Source: Thysanoteuthis rhombus
Taxonomy: Eukaryota > Mollusca > Cephalopoda > Oegopsida > Thysanoteuthidae
DNA: 64,000 bases
Direction of reading: 5' to 3'
Assembly: GCA_963457665.1 (NCBI GenBank)
Contig: OY735207.1
Location: 55,531,279-55,595,278, forward strand
Positions within the stretch are counted from its first letter, which is position 1. Each line of letters starts with the position of its first letter. Positions 8,700-18,300 of the stretch are shown piece by piece. The position numbers were made by a program, and so were the translations under genes. The notes under the pieces are model-generated. The model worked only from the letters and a program-made list of their open reading frames with translations. It was not told where the DNA came from and ran no database searches.

Positions 8700-11600
8700 A
8701 TGGCTCTCTATTTAGCAAGTTTGAATGGTCGTGGTTGCCGGAATGAGTCGAGAAGAGCTAGACTCTGTCGTCTCCTCCGGCACCTCGACGTGAGTATTTG
8801 TTGTTTACAGGAGACACACTTTATTTCGAGCGACAATGAGAGTGTGCTGTCTCGAGACTTTCGTCTCTTTTCAGCATACTTTGATAGCCACTCCAGAGGT
8901 GTCTCTTGGCTAATAAGCCATTCTTTGAATGCGATGTGTTCCCTTGTGTATGCAGACCCGGCGGGCAGATTGTGCGTCGTTGATGTTACCATAAGAGGGG
9001 AGGCTTTTCGTTTGATTGGGGTTTATGCGCCCAACGGCCAGGGTGAGCGAATCAACTTCTTTCGGCAGATCGATCAGTTCGTAGTTCCGTCGAGACGGCT
9101 AGTGTTAGCGGGTGATTGGAATGCCGTCCTTGATCCCGATATAGACCGAGGGGTAAATAGGGGAACTAACAACGGTGACGTGATTCCGTTTCGGGATTTG
9201 ATCAACAGGCTTGACCTGGTGGATAAATTCCGAAACGAACACCCCCGCCAAGTAGTATGGACTTGGACTAATAGTGGCGACCCGAGTTCGGTGCAACATT
9301 CCAGTTACATCGATCGGGTCTTAGCTAGAAGAGTCGACCATAAGTTTTTGGGATGTCCAAGTTTCCATAGCGTCCCCTTTTCGGACCATAGATTAGTAAG
9401 GGCCCGAATGAATTTAGGTATAGCTAAGCCCTTCAAGTCTGGTTACTGGAAATTCAACACATCCCTCGTGGATATGGAGGATTTTCGGGACCAGCTAACA
9501 TCACTAATCCAGCGGGAACTGACGGGGGCTATCCTGGGAAATAAATTCTGGGGGAACCTCAAAAACAAAATTAGGTCTTTTGCTGCCGATTACAGTAGGC
9601 GACTCAACCTAGTGAGACTAGCGGCACAAAAGGCACTAGAAGATCGGATCGAGAGGGCGGTGGAGGGAGGGGACTCTAGCCAGGTTAAGATAGCTAAGGC
9701 AGAGTTGGCCTCCTTGCATGCCAAGAAGGATCAAGCTCTAGTAGTTAGAGCTAGATTAAAGAGAATGTCCCCCGAGGCAACGAATATGGCCGATGAGCTG
9801 AGGCTAGAAGAAATTAGGAGTGCGTCTAGTCGGCATATCTCCAGCGTCACATCGCCGGACGGACGTCTTGTGACCACAAACGAAGGTATCTGTGAGGTGT
9901 TTCGTGCCAATTTTCAGGAACTATTCACCAGGGAAGCTAGACTGAATTCGGCTCAGTTCGACGCCTATTTAGCTGACTTCCCTCGCCTTGAGGCGACTGA
10001 AGCAGCTGGGTGCGAGGGGCCCATAACAGAGGATGAAATCCGGGAAGCGTTAAAGAGCATCGAGAAGGAGAAGACACCGGGGATCGATGGTTTACCTTAC
10101 GAAGTGTATTTGAGGCTGTCGCCCATTTTTGTTCACTTGCTGGCTTTGATCTTTAACCACTGGTTAAAGCAGGGGAGCATCCCCAGCCGCTTTACCAGAG
10201 GGGTAGTGAAATTGCTATGCAAGGACAAAGATGGAGGGGACGGGGTAGATAACTTCAGGCCCATAACTCTGCTCAATACAGAGTTAAAGATTTTGGCCAA
10301 GGTCCTCGCCAACCGACTGCAGACTGTGCTGGAGAGTCTGATTGGCCCCGAGCAGACTTGCTCTGTAAAGGGTCGGACTATCCAAGACAATCTGCACACG
10401 GTGCGCACGATCATTGAGAAAGTCGACAATGGAGCCGCGCTGATCAAATTAGATCAGTCCAAAGCATTCGATAGGGTCGACCATCGTTTTCTCGAGTCCG
10501 TCTTATCCGCGTCTGGCTTCGGTGAGATCTTTCGCTCCTGGATTCGTCTCTTGTATGCATCCCCCAGCTCGGTGGTGGAGGTGAATGGAGTGAGGTCGAA
10601 AGCCTTTCAGTTGTCCAGATCAGTTCGTCAAGGTTGTCCACTTTCGCCGATGCTGTACATTCTTGCGCTGGAACCTTTCCTGCGCAAAGTAAAGGCGAAT
10701 CCGGTCCTGCGCGGGCTAACCTTGCCTGGTGGTCACACGCCAGTCAAGTATACCGCCTACGTTGATGACATAACTTTGCTTGTAACGAGCAGTGCCGAGA
10801 TCAGGGAAATCAGCGTAGAGATCCAAAGGTATGAGACGGTGACAGGGGCCAAAGCCAACTGCGGCAAGTCTGAGGGCTTGTTGCTGGACTCGTGGAGAGG
10901 GCGCTCTCTCCCTGGTCCCTTTGCCTGGACGGAAGGGCCGTGCAAGATACTCGGCGTCTGGTTCGGTCCCGACCTCCAGTTGGAGAAAAATTGGTCGGGT
11001 GTACTGGAAAAGGTAGAGAAAGCAGTTGATCTGTGGACTCGGAGGAAGCTCTCCTTCAAGGGTAGGGCCGAGGTGTGCGTCTCTCACATCTACCCCCTTA
11101 TCCTTTACCGACTTTCAGTGCTCCCTCTTCCGTGTACCGACCAACTAAAGTTGGAAGGTGCCATGTTTCGACTCCTATGGGGTCACAGGCACCCTATGGT
11201 ATCTCGCAAGATCTGTCAGCTCCAACCTGCGGAAGGCGGCCTAGGAATGCCGAACATCGAAGCTCGGCAACATACCCTGCGCTTAACTTTCTTAGGTCGG
11301 ATGTGTACGCAAGAAGAGCAGAACGGCGAATTCTGGAAAGAAGACGCCAGGAAGGCTTTCCCAGCCTTAAGAAACGTGCATTCCGACGACGGGGGTGAGG
11401 CCCGCCGTAGACCCCGGGCGGAATGCTCTTTCTATCGAGAATGCCGACACGCTCTCCGAGTTTTTTCTCGGGTGAAGGAATGCCTCAACGACACCCAGTC
11501 GTTGTCGAGGAGGGCATTATATCGGGTAATAGTGAGGGGGTCCGTTCGAGACGGAATGATCGAGGGGCTCGGTTTAACGAAGGCGGAGAGTCGCTCAATC

Positions 11601-12149
11601 TGGCCTTGGACGCCCGGACTGAGGTGCCTCAATAACAACGAGGCGTCCCTCACCTGGCTAGTCATACGGAATGCTCTCTGGGTCGGCAAACGGCTTTTTT
11701 TAGCAAATCTGGTAGATTCACCAGAGTGCATACGCTGTGGTGGAATGGAGGAGTCTATTGAGCACGCCTTCTTCCACTGCAGCGTGGTGCATCCGCTGTG
11801 CAAGCTGGTTGAAGGCTACATGGTCCGCATCGTCGGGGCACGGTTTTTTGCCTTGGATGCCAGTGTTGTCTGCAGCAATGTGCTCCCATCGTTGGAGAAG
11901 GACGCACATATAGTGCTAATGTGCTTACTTGGCGTGATGCGAATGGTGATTTGGACGACGCGTCAGAAGGGGTTCCACGAAGGAGAGCATTTCACTCCCG
12001 AACAACTGATTGCGTTCTTTGGGCACCAGCTCAAAGTCAAAATCAGGGTCGAGAGGGAGAGGCTCCCTTGGTCGGAATTCAACGGAAGGTGGGTGAGAGT
12101 TGCGCGACTGTGTCGAGTGAAAGGTGCTGAATTAGAGTGGTTTCTTTGA
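8700..12149 (+). CDS. LINE ORF2, unit 1: endonuclease-reverse transcriptase (1149 aa)
   Basis: Catalyses target nicking and target-primed reverse transcription. APE-type endonuclease, about 1-235: N9, QETH (E38), YAPN (Y109, N112), GDWN (D139, N141), SYID (D205) and SDH (D229, H230) are all present. Reverse transcriptase, about 440-730: TPGIDG, NFRPITLLN, catalytic D585 in LDQSKAFDRVDH, RQGCPLSP, and YVDD at 687-690 where most LINEs have YADD. A C-terminal zinc-binding motif, C1010-X2-C1013-X8-H1022-X4-C1027, matches the zf-RVT type. No RNase H domain is seen. ORF2 starts 9 nt after the ORF1 stop, suggesting termination-reinitiation. It differs from the other copies at about 20 residues (for example S64/H65, H379, S493, LANLVDSPEC, final Leu), none at a catalytic position. 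Confidence 0.95.
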   Translation: MALYLASLNGRGCRNESRRARLCRLLRHLDVSICCLQETHFISSDNESVLSRDFRLFSAYFDSHSRGVSWLISHSLNAMCSLVYADPAGRLCVVDVTIRGEAFRLIGVYAPNGQGERINFFRQIDQFVVPSRRLVLAGDWNAVLDPDIDRGVNRGTNNGDVIPFRDLINRLDLVDKFRNEHPRQVVWTWTNSGDPSSVQHSSYIDRVLARRVDHKFLGCPSFHSVPFSDHRLVRARMNLGIAKPFKSGYWKFNTSLVDMEDFRDQLTSLIQRELTGAILGNKFWGNLKNKIRSFAADYSRRLNLVRLAAQKALEDRIERAVEGGDSSQVKIAKAELASLHAKKDQALVVRARLKRMSPEATNMADELRLEEIRSASSRHISSVTSPDGRLVTTNEGICEVFRANFQELFTREARLNSAQFDAYLADFPRLEATEAAGCEGPITEDEIREALKSIEKEKTPGIDGLPYEVYLRLSPIFVHLLALIFNHWLKQGSIPSRFTRGVVKLLCKDKDGGDGVDNFRPITLLNTELKILAKVLANRLQTVLESLIGPEQTCSVKGRTIQDNLHTVRTIIEKVDNGAALIKLDQSKAFDRVDHRFLESVLSASGFGEIFRSWIRLLYASPSSVVEVNGVRSKAFQLSRSVRQGCPLSPMLYILALEPFLRKVKANPVLRGLTLPGGHTPVKYTAYVDDITLLVTSSAEIREISVEIQRYETVTGAKANCGKSEGLLLDSWRGRSLPGPFAWTEGPCKILGVWFGPDLQLEKNWSGVLEKVEKAVDLWTRRKLSFKGRAEVCVSHIYPLILYRLSVLPLPCTDQLKLEGAMFRLLWGHRHPMVSRKICQLQPAEGGLGMPNIEARQHTLRLTFLGRMCTQEEQNGEFWKEDARKAFPALRNVHSDDGGEARRRPRAECSFYRECRHALRVFSRVKECLNDTQSLSRRALYRVIVRGSVRDGMIEGLGLTKAESRSIWPWTPGLRCLNNNEASLTWLVIRNALWVGKRLFLANLVDSPECIRCGGMEESIEHAFFHCSVVHPLCKLVEGYMVRIVGARFFALDASVVCSNVLPSLEKDAHIVLMCLLGVMRMVIWTTRQKGFHEGEHFTPEQLIAFFGHQLKVKIRVERERLPWSEFNGRWVRVARLCRVKGAELEWFL

Positions 12150-12372
12150 AGGTCTATTGGTCAGCAAGGATTTTGCAGTCCTGACGCGAACGTGCTAACC
12201 CAGCCCAGGTTAGGATAGATTAGATTTTCCTTTTCTGTTAGCCAACAGTTTCTTAGCTAGGGAGAGAATGATCATCGGCCCCCCCTTTTTTTTCTGTCCT
12301 TCACTTTTTTCGATTCCCATCCCCTCCCCCTCTAGATGACAGAAGGTAAAGTTTTCCAGAGGATGTTTGAGA

Positions 12373-12427
<55 letters not shown>

Positions 12428-12840
12428 CTTCTCTCTCGACATCCATCTTTTCGTCTGGTTAACTTGCTGTTCTGCCATGTTAGGTCTTTTGTGGGGGGTC
12501 ACATACTAATTTCGTTTTCGTTTTTTTTCTGTAAATATATATCAGTCATTGGGGTTCATTTTTATTTGTAAATATTTATCATAATTTTATTCCCCCCCCA
12601 CACACAAAATTGTAAATAGGGGTTTTAGAGTAGCATCATAGAGAGAATCTGACTTTATGGTAAATGCAGTATGAGAGAGACCAGGAAAAATGTGTTGTTT
12701 TGGTGAACGGATGTATATAGTGTGATTGGGTCAGTGCATGAGACTAGCTAAGATAAGATTAGGAATAGAATCGACCAGTCCTATTACCCATTCCCCCCTC
12801 CGACTATATGTCAAATTTCTCTTTGTAGAGAATAAATAAT
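12150..12840 (+). promoter_or_regulatory. Unit 1 3' UTR with T52 tract and terminal hairpin
   Basis: Contains a perfect hairpin CTAACC (12195-12200) / GGTTAG (12208-12213), a run of 52 T (12376-12427), and at the 3' edge TTCTCT-TTGT-AGAGAA (12817-12832) followed by TAAATAAT. The AATAAA at 12831-12836 is a candidate poly(A) signal at the very end of the unit. A 3' hairpin plus short tail is the typical RT recognition region of several stringent LINEs. Confidence 0.7.
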
Positions 12841-13069
12841 GACAAGAGCACAAATCGCTCGACGGGATTACTGTTACATTTTTTGGCAAAAGAAAAAAGA
12901 CAAGTTTCCTGTGAACACACCGAACAAAATAACGGACTAGTAGGACCCCCTCGAAACTCTAGTTCGAAAAGATAAGCCCTTGTTGTTTTTTCGATTTGAC
13001 TCGATTTTTTTTTTTTGTTCCGATTTTTTTTGTTGTTTGTCTCGATTTTGTATTTTTTTCTTTCCCTTC
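12841..13069 (+). promoter_or_regulatory. Unit 2 5' leader
   Basis: 229 nt. Same leader class as unit 1, with an interrupted A run and a single TTTGACTCGATTT word followed by TTGTTCCGATTT. The frame is open upstream of the ORF1 ATG, but this T-rich stretch is not shared as coding sequence by all units. Confidence 0.5.
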
Positions 13070-15340
13070 ATGGCCGACGAGGCCAGGAGGGCCTTGTTTG
13101 CTTCCCCCGATAAGGGGGAGGGCGGGGGCACATCCACACCCCCTAAAATAGGGAAAAAAAACAAAAAAAAACAAGAAAAAATGTCTACAACACAGACAAA
13201 CAGTACAAGTGAAAAGAATTCAGACATGAAAAAATCCCCCGTCCATGAAGGGAGGGGGGAAAATACAGACTCGCCGATTCCGGCGGGACAACAACAACAA
13301 CAAGAAAAGACAAGTGGGGACTCTCCTAACGTTTGGTCATCCCCTCCCGTAATAAATACAGTCAATGTGGCGGAATTCGTCAAGCGTTGCCAGACATACA
13401 GTCACCTTGTAAAAGAGGACGGCTTACTGGTGGACTTGGTCGAATTGAAAGACATTGAAAAGAAAATGGTGTCCGTCTTTTTGGTCGACAAGAAGTCAAA
13501 CCGAATTGTCCGATCAAACAAAGACATAGTGTTGAAAGCACTGGCTAGCTTAGGAATCAAAGCCAAACAAGTTGTTAAAGGCGATGGCTTTGCGATGTGG
13601 GACGTGCTATTACCCACTGAACAGGACTGTTCAGATCTCCTGCGCCGAGAGCTCCAAACAAAGGAGCATTACATTCGTGTTGAGTATCTCGGCCGGAGAA
13701 GGACCCGGGTAATTGCACATGAGGTGCCCAGCTTCGTACTCGGGGAACATATCGGGGCTTTTCTCCTGAAATACGGAGAAATTGTCTCGGTTGACTCCGA
13801 GGCGATGCGTGGGGAGTGGCGTTTTGATCTTATGATCGACAGGAAGGCGTTCCTGGCCATTCCCAACTATTTGGACATAGGTGGTCGGAGGCGGCTGCCT
13901 CTTATCGTAAAAGGTAGGAGGCCAGTCTGCTGGATATGCGGGGAGGCCGGTCACCTCGCCGCTATCTGCAAAAAGAAACCGTCCAGCCTGACGCAAGACC
14001 CTTCCCACTCAGTTTCTGTGACCGCCCAAAAGGAGGCTCCCGTAGTCTCGCCTACTGCCATGACTGGAGGAATCCAGTCAGATGCCGGGAGAGGTAAAAG
14101 TCTCCCCTCACCTAAACCGTCGACTCCGTCACCAAAGGTGGTGGCACGAAAGGAGAAGACGGAGGGGGAGTGGCAGGTAGTAGGTCGTAGTGGGAAGAAG
14201 GCCCAAATAGAAGCACCCCTGTTGCCACATATCCTAAAGCGAACCGACACCGACAGTCCCCAAGGAGAGACCCCGCAGTCTTATGCGGAACGGGCTAGAG
14301 TAGGGGGTTATGCTAGTCCGAGTCGTGAAAAAAAAGAAATGGCGGCGGCGTTGCTCATAAAACTTAAGTCCAGGCAGCCAGCAGAGAGGGTTACCCCTCC
14401 ACCCTCTCCCCGAACAATACACAGTCCTTCAATAAAAAAATCACCCCCCAAAGAAACACAATTGACAGTTTTAAAAAAATCTTCCCCCCAAAAAACTGAA
14501 ATAACAACTTTGAAAAAATCCCCCCCCAAAAAAACAGAACTGACAACATCTCCCAGACACACACCCAGACACACACCAAAGAAAAACCAGACAGTGCCAG
14601 AACCTACATCTTCTCCAACTCCTCCATTGCCGCCCACTCTACTGTTATTTTCACAACCTCCCCCGCCACCGCCGCCGCCGCCGCCGCCATCACCGCCGCC
14701 GTCGTCGTCCCCCCCATCAACACCATCAACAACAATATCAACAACAACAACACCTACACAAACACCAACACAATCGGCCTCACAAAAGAGGCCGAGAAGC
14801 CCAGCCGGGGGAGACGCCGGCGAGCCTACCAAAAAAGAAAAAAAAGTACGACACAAGAGAGGGGTCCACATCTGCCGTGTCGACCCGGACATTTTAGAAA
14901 AATCGAAGCTTCAGCAGCAAGCCCTAAGGAATTTAAAAGTCCTCCACAGTTTCCGGTTCGTCGAGCCCGGAAGACGCGACGTGGAGGACCCCACCTTATT
15001 CCCAGGGCTTAAAAAGCTGCTGACGGTAGTCCGGGTCGGAGACACCTCGCGGCAGGTGTGGGATATGCTCCGGGAGGCCAATGGGGCCTTCCAAATGACC
15101 ACACCACTGGCTGTCTGGCATCATCCGGACTTGCAGAAACTGAAGAACTTTTGTTCAGGGAGGGTCCCCGTCTACATGCACCCCTCCCTTTATAGGGCAG
15201 CAAAACTAACATTCCCTAGGCACGTCGGCGGCGTGTCCCTGGATGGCACCATCAGAACTGAGATGGGCACTGATCCTATGGGACCCGCTGTCGGTGTGCT
15301 ATCACCGGCAATGTTCGCGTCAGGAGGGCAACGCCAATAG
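13070..15340 (+). CDS. LINE ORF1 protein, unit 2 (756 aa, type B)
   Basis: Same domain order as unit 1. Type B markers follow the knuckle: ASPSREKKEMAAALL, then three copies of a 13-residue Lys-Ser-Pro repeat (KKSPPKETQLTVL type), then HTPRHTPKK and an 11-proline run. Unique or rare residues are Arg in VVARKEK and Tyr in VPVYMHPS (shared with unit 3). The start is MADEARR at 13070. An in-frame ATG at 12980 would add a Phe-rich extension and is not favoured. Confidence 0.92.
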   Translation: MADEARRALFASPDKGEGGGTSTPPKIGKKNKKKQEKMSTTQTNSTSEKNSDMKKSPVHEGRGENTDSPIPAGQQQQQEKTSGDSPNVWSSPPVINTVNVAEFVKRCQTYSHLVKEDGLLVDLVELKDIEKKMVSVFLVDKKSNRIVRSNKDIVLKALASLGIKAKQVVKGDGFAMWDVLLPTEQDCSDLLRRELQTKEHYIRVEYLGRRRTRVIAHEVPSFVLGEHIGAFLLKYGEIVSVDSEAMRGEWRFDLMIDRKAFLAIPNYLDIGGRRRLPLIVKGRRPVCWICGEAGHLAAICKKKPSSLTQDPSHSVSVTAQKEAPVVSPTAMTGGIQSDAGRGKSLPSPKPSTPSPKVVARKEKTEGEWQVVGRSGKKAQIEAPLLPHILKRTDTDSPQGETPQSYAERARVGGYASPSREKKEMAAALLIKLKSRQPAERVTPPPSPRTIHSPSIKKSPPKETQLTVLKKSSPQKTEITTLKKSPPKKTELTTSPRHTPRHTPKKNQTVPEPTSSPTPPLPPTLLLFSQPPPPPPPPPPPSPPPSSSPPSTPSTTISTTTTPTQTPTQSASQKRPRSPAGGDAGEPTKKEKKVRHKRGVHICRVDPDILEKSKLQQQALRNLKVLHSFRFVEPGRRDVEDPTLFPGLKKLLTVVRVGDTSRQVWDMLREANGAFQMTTPLAVWHHPDLQKLKNFCSGRVPVYMHPSLYRAAKLTFPRHVGGVSLDGTIRTEMGTDPMGPAVGVLSPAMFASGGQRQ

Positions 15341-15349
15341 ATTAACAAG

Positions 15350-18300
15350 ATGGCTCTCTATTTAGCAAGTTTGAATGGTCGTGGTTGCCGGAATGAGTCG
15401 AGAAGAGCTAGACTCTGTCGTCTCCTCCGGCACCTCGACGTGAGTATTTGTTGTTTACAGGAGACTCATTTTATTTCGAGCGACAATGAGAGTGTGCTGT
15501 CTCGAGACTTCCGTCTCTTTTCAGCATATTTTGATTACCGCTCCAGAGGTGTCTCTTGGCTAATAAGCCATTCTTTGAATGCGGTGTGTTCCCTTGTGTA
15601 TGCAGACCCGGCGGGCAGATTGTGCGTCGTTGATGTTACCATAAGAGGGGAGGCTTTTCGTCTGATTGGGGTTTATGCGCCCAACGGCCAGGGTGAGCGA
15701 ATCAACTTCTTTCGGCAGATCGATCAGTTCGTAGTTCCGTCGAGACGGCTAGTGTTAGCGGGTGATTGGAATGCCGTCCTTGATCCCGATATAGACCGAG
15801 GGGTAAATAGGGGAACTAACAACGGTGACGTGATTCCGTTTCGGGATTTGATCAACAGGCTTGACCTGGTGGATAAATTCCGAAACGAACACCCCCGCCA
15901 AGTAGTATGGACTTGGACTAATAGTGGCGACCCGAGTTCGGTGCAACGTTCCAGTTACATCGATCGGTTTTTAGCTAGAAGAGTCGACCATAAGTTTTTG
16001 GAATGTCCAAGTTTCCATAGCGTCCCCTTTTCGGACCATAGATTAGTAAGGGCCCGAATGAATTTAGGTATAGCTAAGCCCTTCAAGTCTGGTTACTGGA
16101 AATTCAACACATCCCTCGTGGATATGGAGGATTTTCGGGACCAGCTAACATCACTAATCCAGCGGGAACTGACGGGGGCTATCCTGGGTAATAAATTCTG
16201 GGGGAACCTCAAAAACAAAATTAGGTCTTTTGCTGCCGATTACAGTAGGCGACTCAACCTAGTGAGACTAGCGGCACAAAAGGCACTAGAAGATCGGATC
16301 GAGAGGGCGGTGGAGGGAGGGGACTCTAGCCAGGTTAAGATAGCTAAGGCAGAGTTGGCCTCCTTGCATGCCAAGAAGGATCAAGCTCTAGTAGTTAGAG
16401 CTAGATTAAAAAGAATGTCCCCCGAGGCAACGAATATGGCCGATGAGCTGAGGCTAGAAGAAATTAGGAGTGCGTCTAGTCGGTATATCTCCAGCGTCAC
16501 ATCGCCGGACGGACGTCTTGTGACCACAAACGAAGGTATCTGTGAGGTGTTTCGTGCCAATTTTCAGGAACTATTCACCAGGGAAGCTAGACTGAATTCG
16601 GCTCAGTTCGACGCCTATTTAGCTGACTTCCCTCGCCTTGAGGCGACTGAAGCAGCTGGGTGCGAGGGGCCCATAACAGAGGATGAAATCCGGGAAGCGT
16701 TAAAGAGCATCGAGAAGGAGAAGACACCGGGGATCGATGGTTTACCTTACGAAGTGTATTTGAGGCTGTCGCCCATTTTTGTTCACTTGCTGGCTTTGAT
16801 CTTTAACCACTGGTTAAAGCAGGGGAGAATCCCCAGCCGCTTTACCAGAGGGGTAGTGAAATTGCTATGCAAGGACAAAGATGGAGGGGACGGGGTAGAT
16901 AACTTCAGGCCCATAACTCTGCTCAATACAGAGTTGAAGATTTTGGCCAAGGTCCTCGCCAACCGACTGCAGACTGTGCTGGAGAGTCTGATTGGCCCCG
17001 AGCAGACTTGCTCTGTAAAGGGTCGGACTATCCAAGACAATCTGCACACGGTGCGCACGATCATTGAGAAAGTCGACAATGGAGCCGCGCTGATCAAGTT
17101 AGATCAGTCCAAAGCATTCGATAGGGTCGACCATCGTTTTCTCGAGTCCGTCTTATCCGCGTCTGGCTTCGGTGAGATCTTTCGCTCCTGGATTCGTCTC
17201 TTGTATGCATCCCCCAGCTCGGTGGTGGAAGTGAATGGAGTGAGGTCGAAAGCCTTTCAGTTGTCCAGATCAGTTCGTCAAGGTTGTCCACTTTCGCCGA
17301 TGCTGTACATTCTTGCGCTGGAACCTTTCCTGCGCAAAGTAAAGGCGAATCCGGTCCTGCGCGGGCTAACCTTGCCTGGTGGTCACACGCCAGTCAAGTA
17401 TACCGCCTACGTTGATGACATAACTTTGCTTGTAACGAGCAGTGCCGAGATCAGGGAAATCAGCGTAGAGATCCAAAGGTATGAGACGGTGACAGGGGCC
17501 AAAGCCAACTGCGGCAAGTCTGAGGGCTTGTTGCTGGACTCGTGGAGAGGGCGCTCTCTCCCGGGTCCCTTTGCCTGGACGGAAGGGCCGTGCAAGATAC
17601 TCGGCGTCTGGTTCGGTCCCGACCTCCAGTTGGAGAAAAATTGGTCGGGTGTACTGGAAAAGGTAGAGAAAGCAGTTGATCTGTGGACTCGGAGGAAGCT
17701 CTCCTTCAAGGGTAGGGCCGAGGTGTGCGTCTCTCACATCTACCCCCTTATCCTTTACCGACTTTCAGTGCTCCCTCTTCCGTGTACCGACCAACAAAAG
17801 TTGGAAGGTGCCATGTTTCGACTCCTATGGGGTCACAGGCACCCCATGGTATCTCGCAAGATCTGTCAGCTCCAACCTGCGGAAGGCGGCCTAGGAATGC
17901 CGAACATCAAAGCTCGGCAACATAGCCTACGCTTGACTTTCTTAGGTCGGATGTGTACGCAAGAAGAGCAGAACGGCGAATTCTGGAAAGAAGACGCCAG
18001 GAAGGCTTTCCCAGCCTTAAGAAACGTGCATTCCGACGACGGGGGTGAGGCCCGCCGTAGACCCCGGGCGGAATGCTCTTTCTATCGAGAATGCCGACAC
18101 GCTCTCCGAGTTTTTTCTCGGGTGAAGGTATGCCTCAACGACACCCGGTCGTTGTCGAGGAGGGCATTATATCGGGTAATAGTGAGGGGGTCCGTTCGAG
18201 ACGAAATGATCGAGGGGCTCGGTTTAACGAAGGCGGAGAGTCGCTCAATCTGGCCTTGGACGCCCGGACTGAGGTGCCTCAATAACAACGAGGCGTCCCT

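Larger units (their letters stand above)
6237..12840 (+). mobile_element. LINE unit 1 (complete, Tx1-like; type A)
   Basis: This is a complete non-LTR retrotransposon of 6604 bp: 5' leader, ORF1, 9-nt spacer, ORF2 and 3' UTR, with no long terminal repeats. The left edge is set by comparison with unit 2, which has the identical start GACAAGAGCACAAATCGCTC directly after the end of unit 1. Upstream of 6237 the two sequences diverge completely. It is the most divergent copy, differing from units 2-8 across ORF1, ORF2 and the 3' UTR, and defines sequence type A. Assignment to the Tx1-like branch of the L1 group rests on the ORF order, the CCHC-bearing ORF1, the APE endonuclease, the RT motifs and the terminal CCHC without RNase H. 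Clade placement needs a tree. Confidence 0.95.

Noticed and set aside
12980-13069. N-terminal extension of ORF1 in units 2, 3, 7, 8 and 9
   Set aside because: It encodes a Phe/Cys-rich string from T-rich leader, differs in length and sequence between units and is not open in units 1 and 4-6. MADEARR is shared by all.
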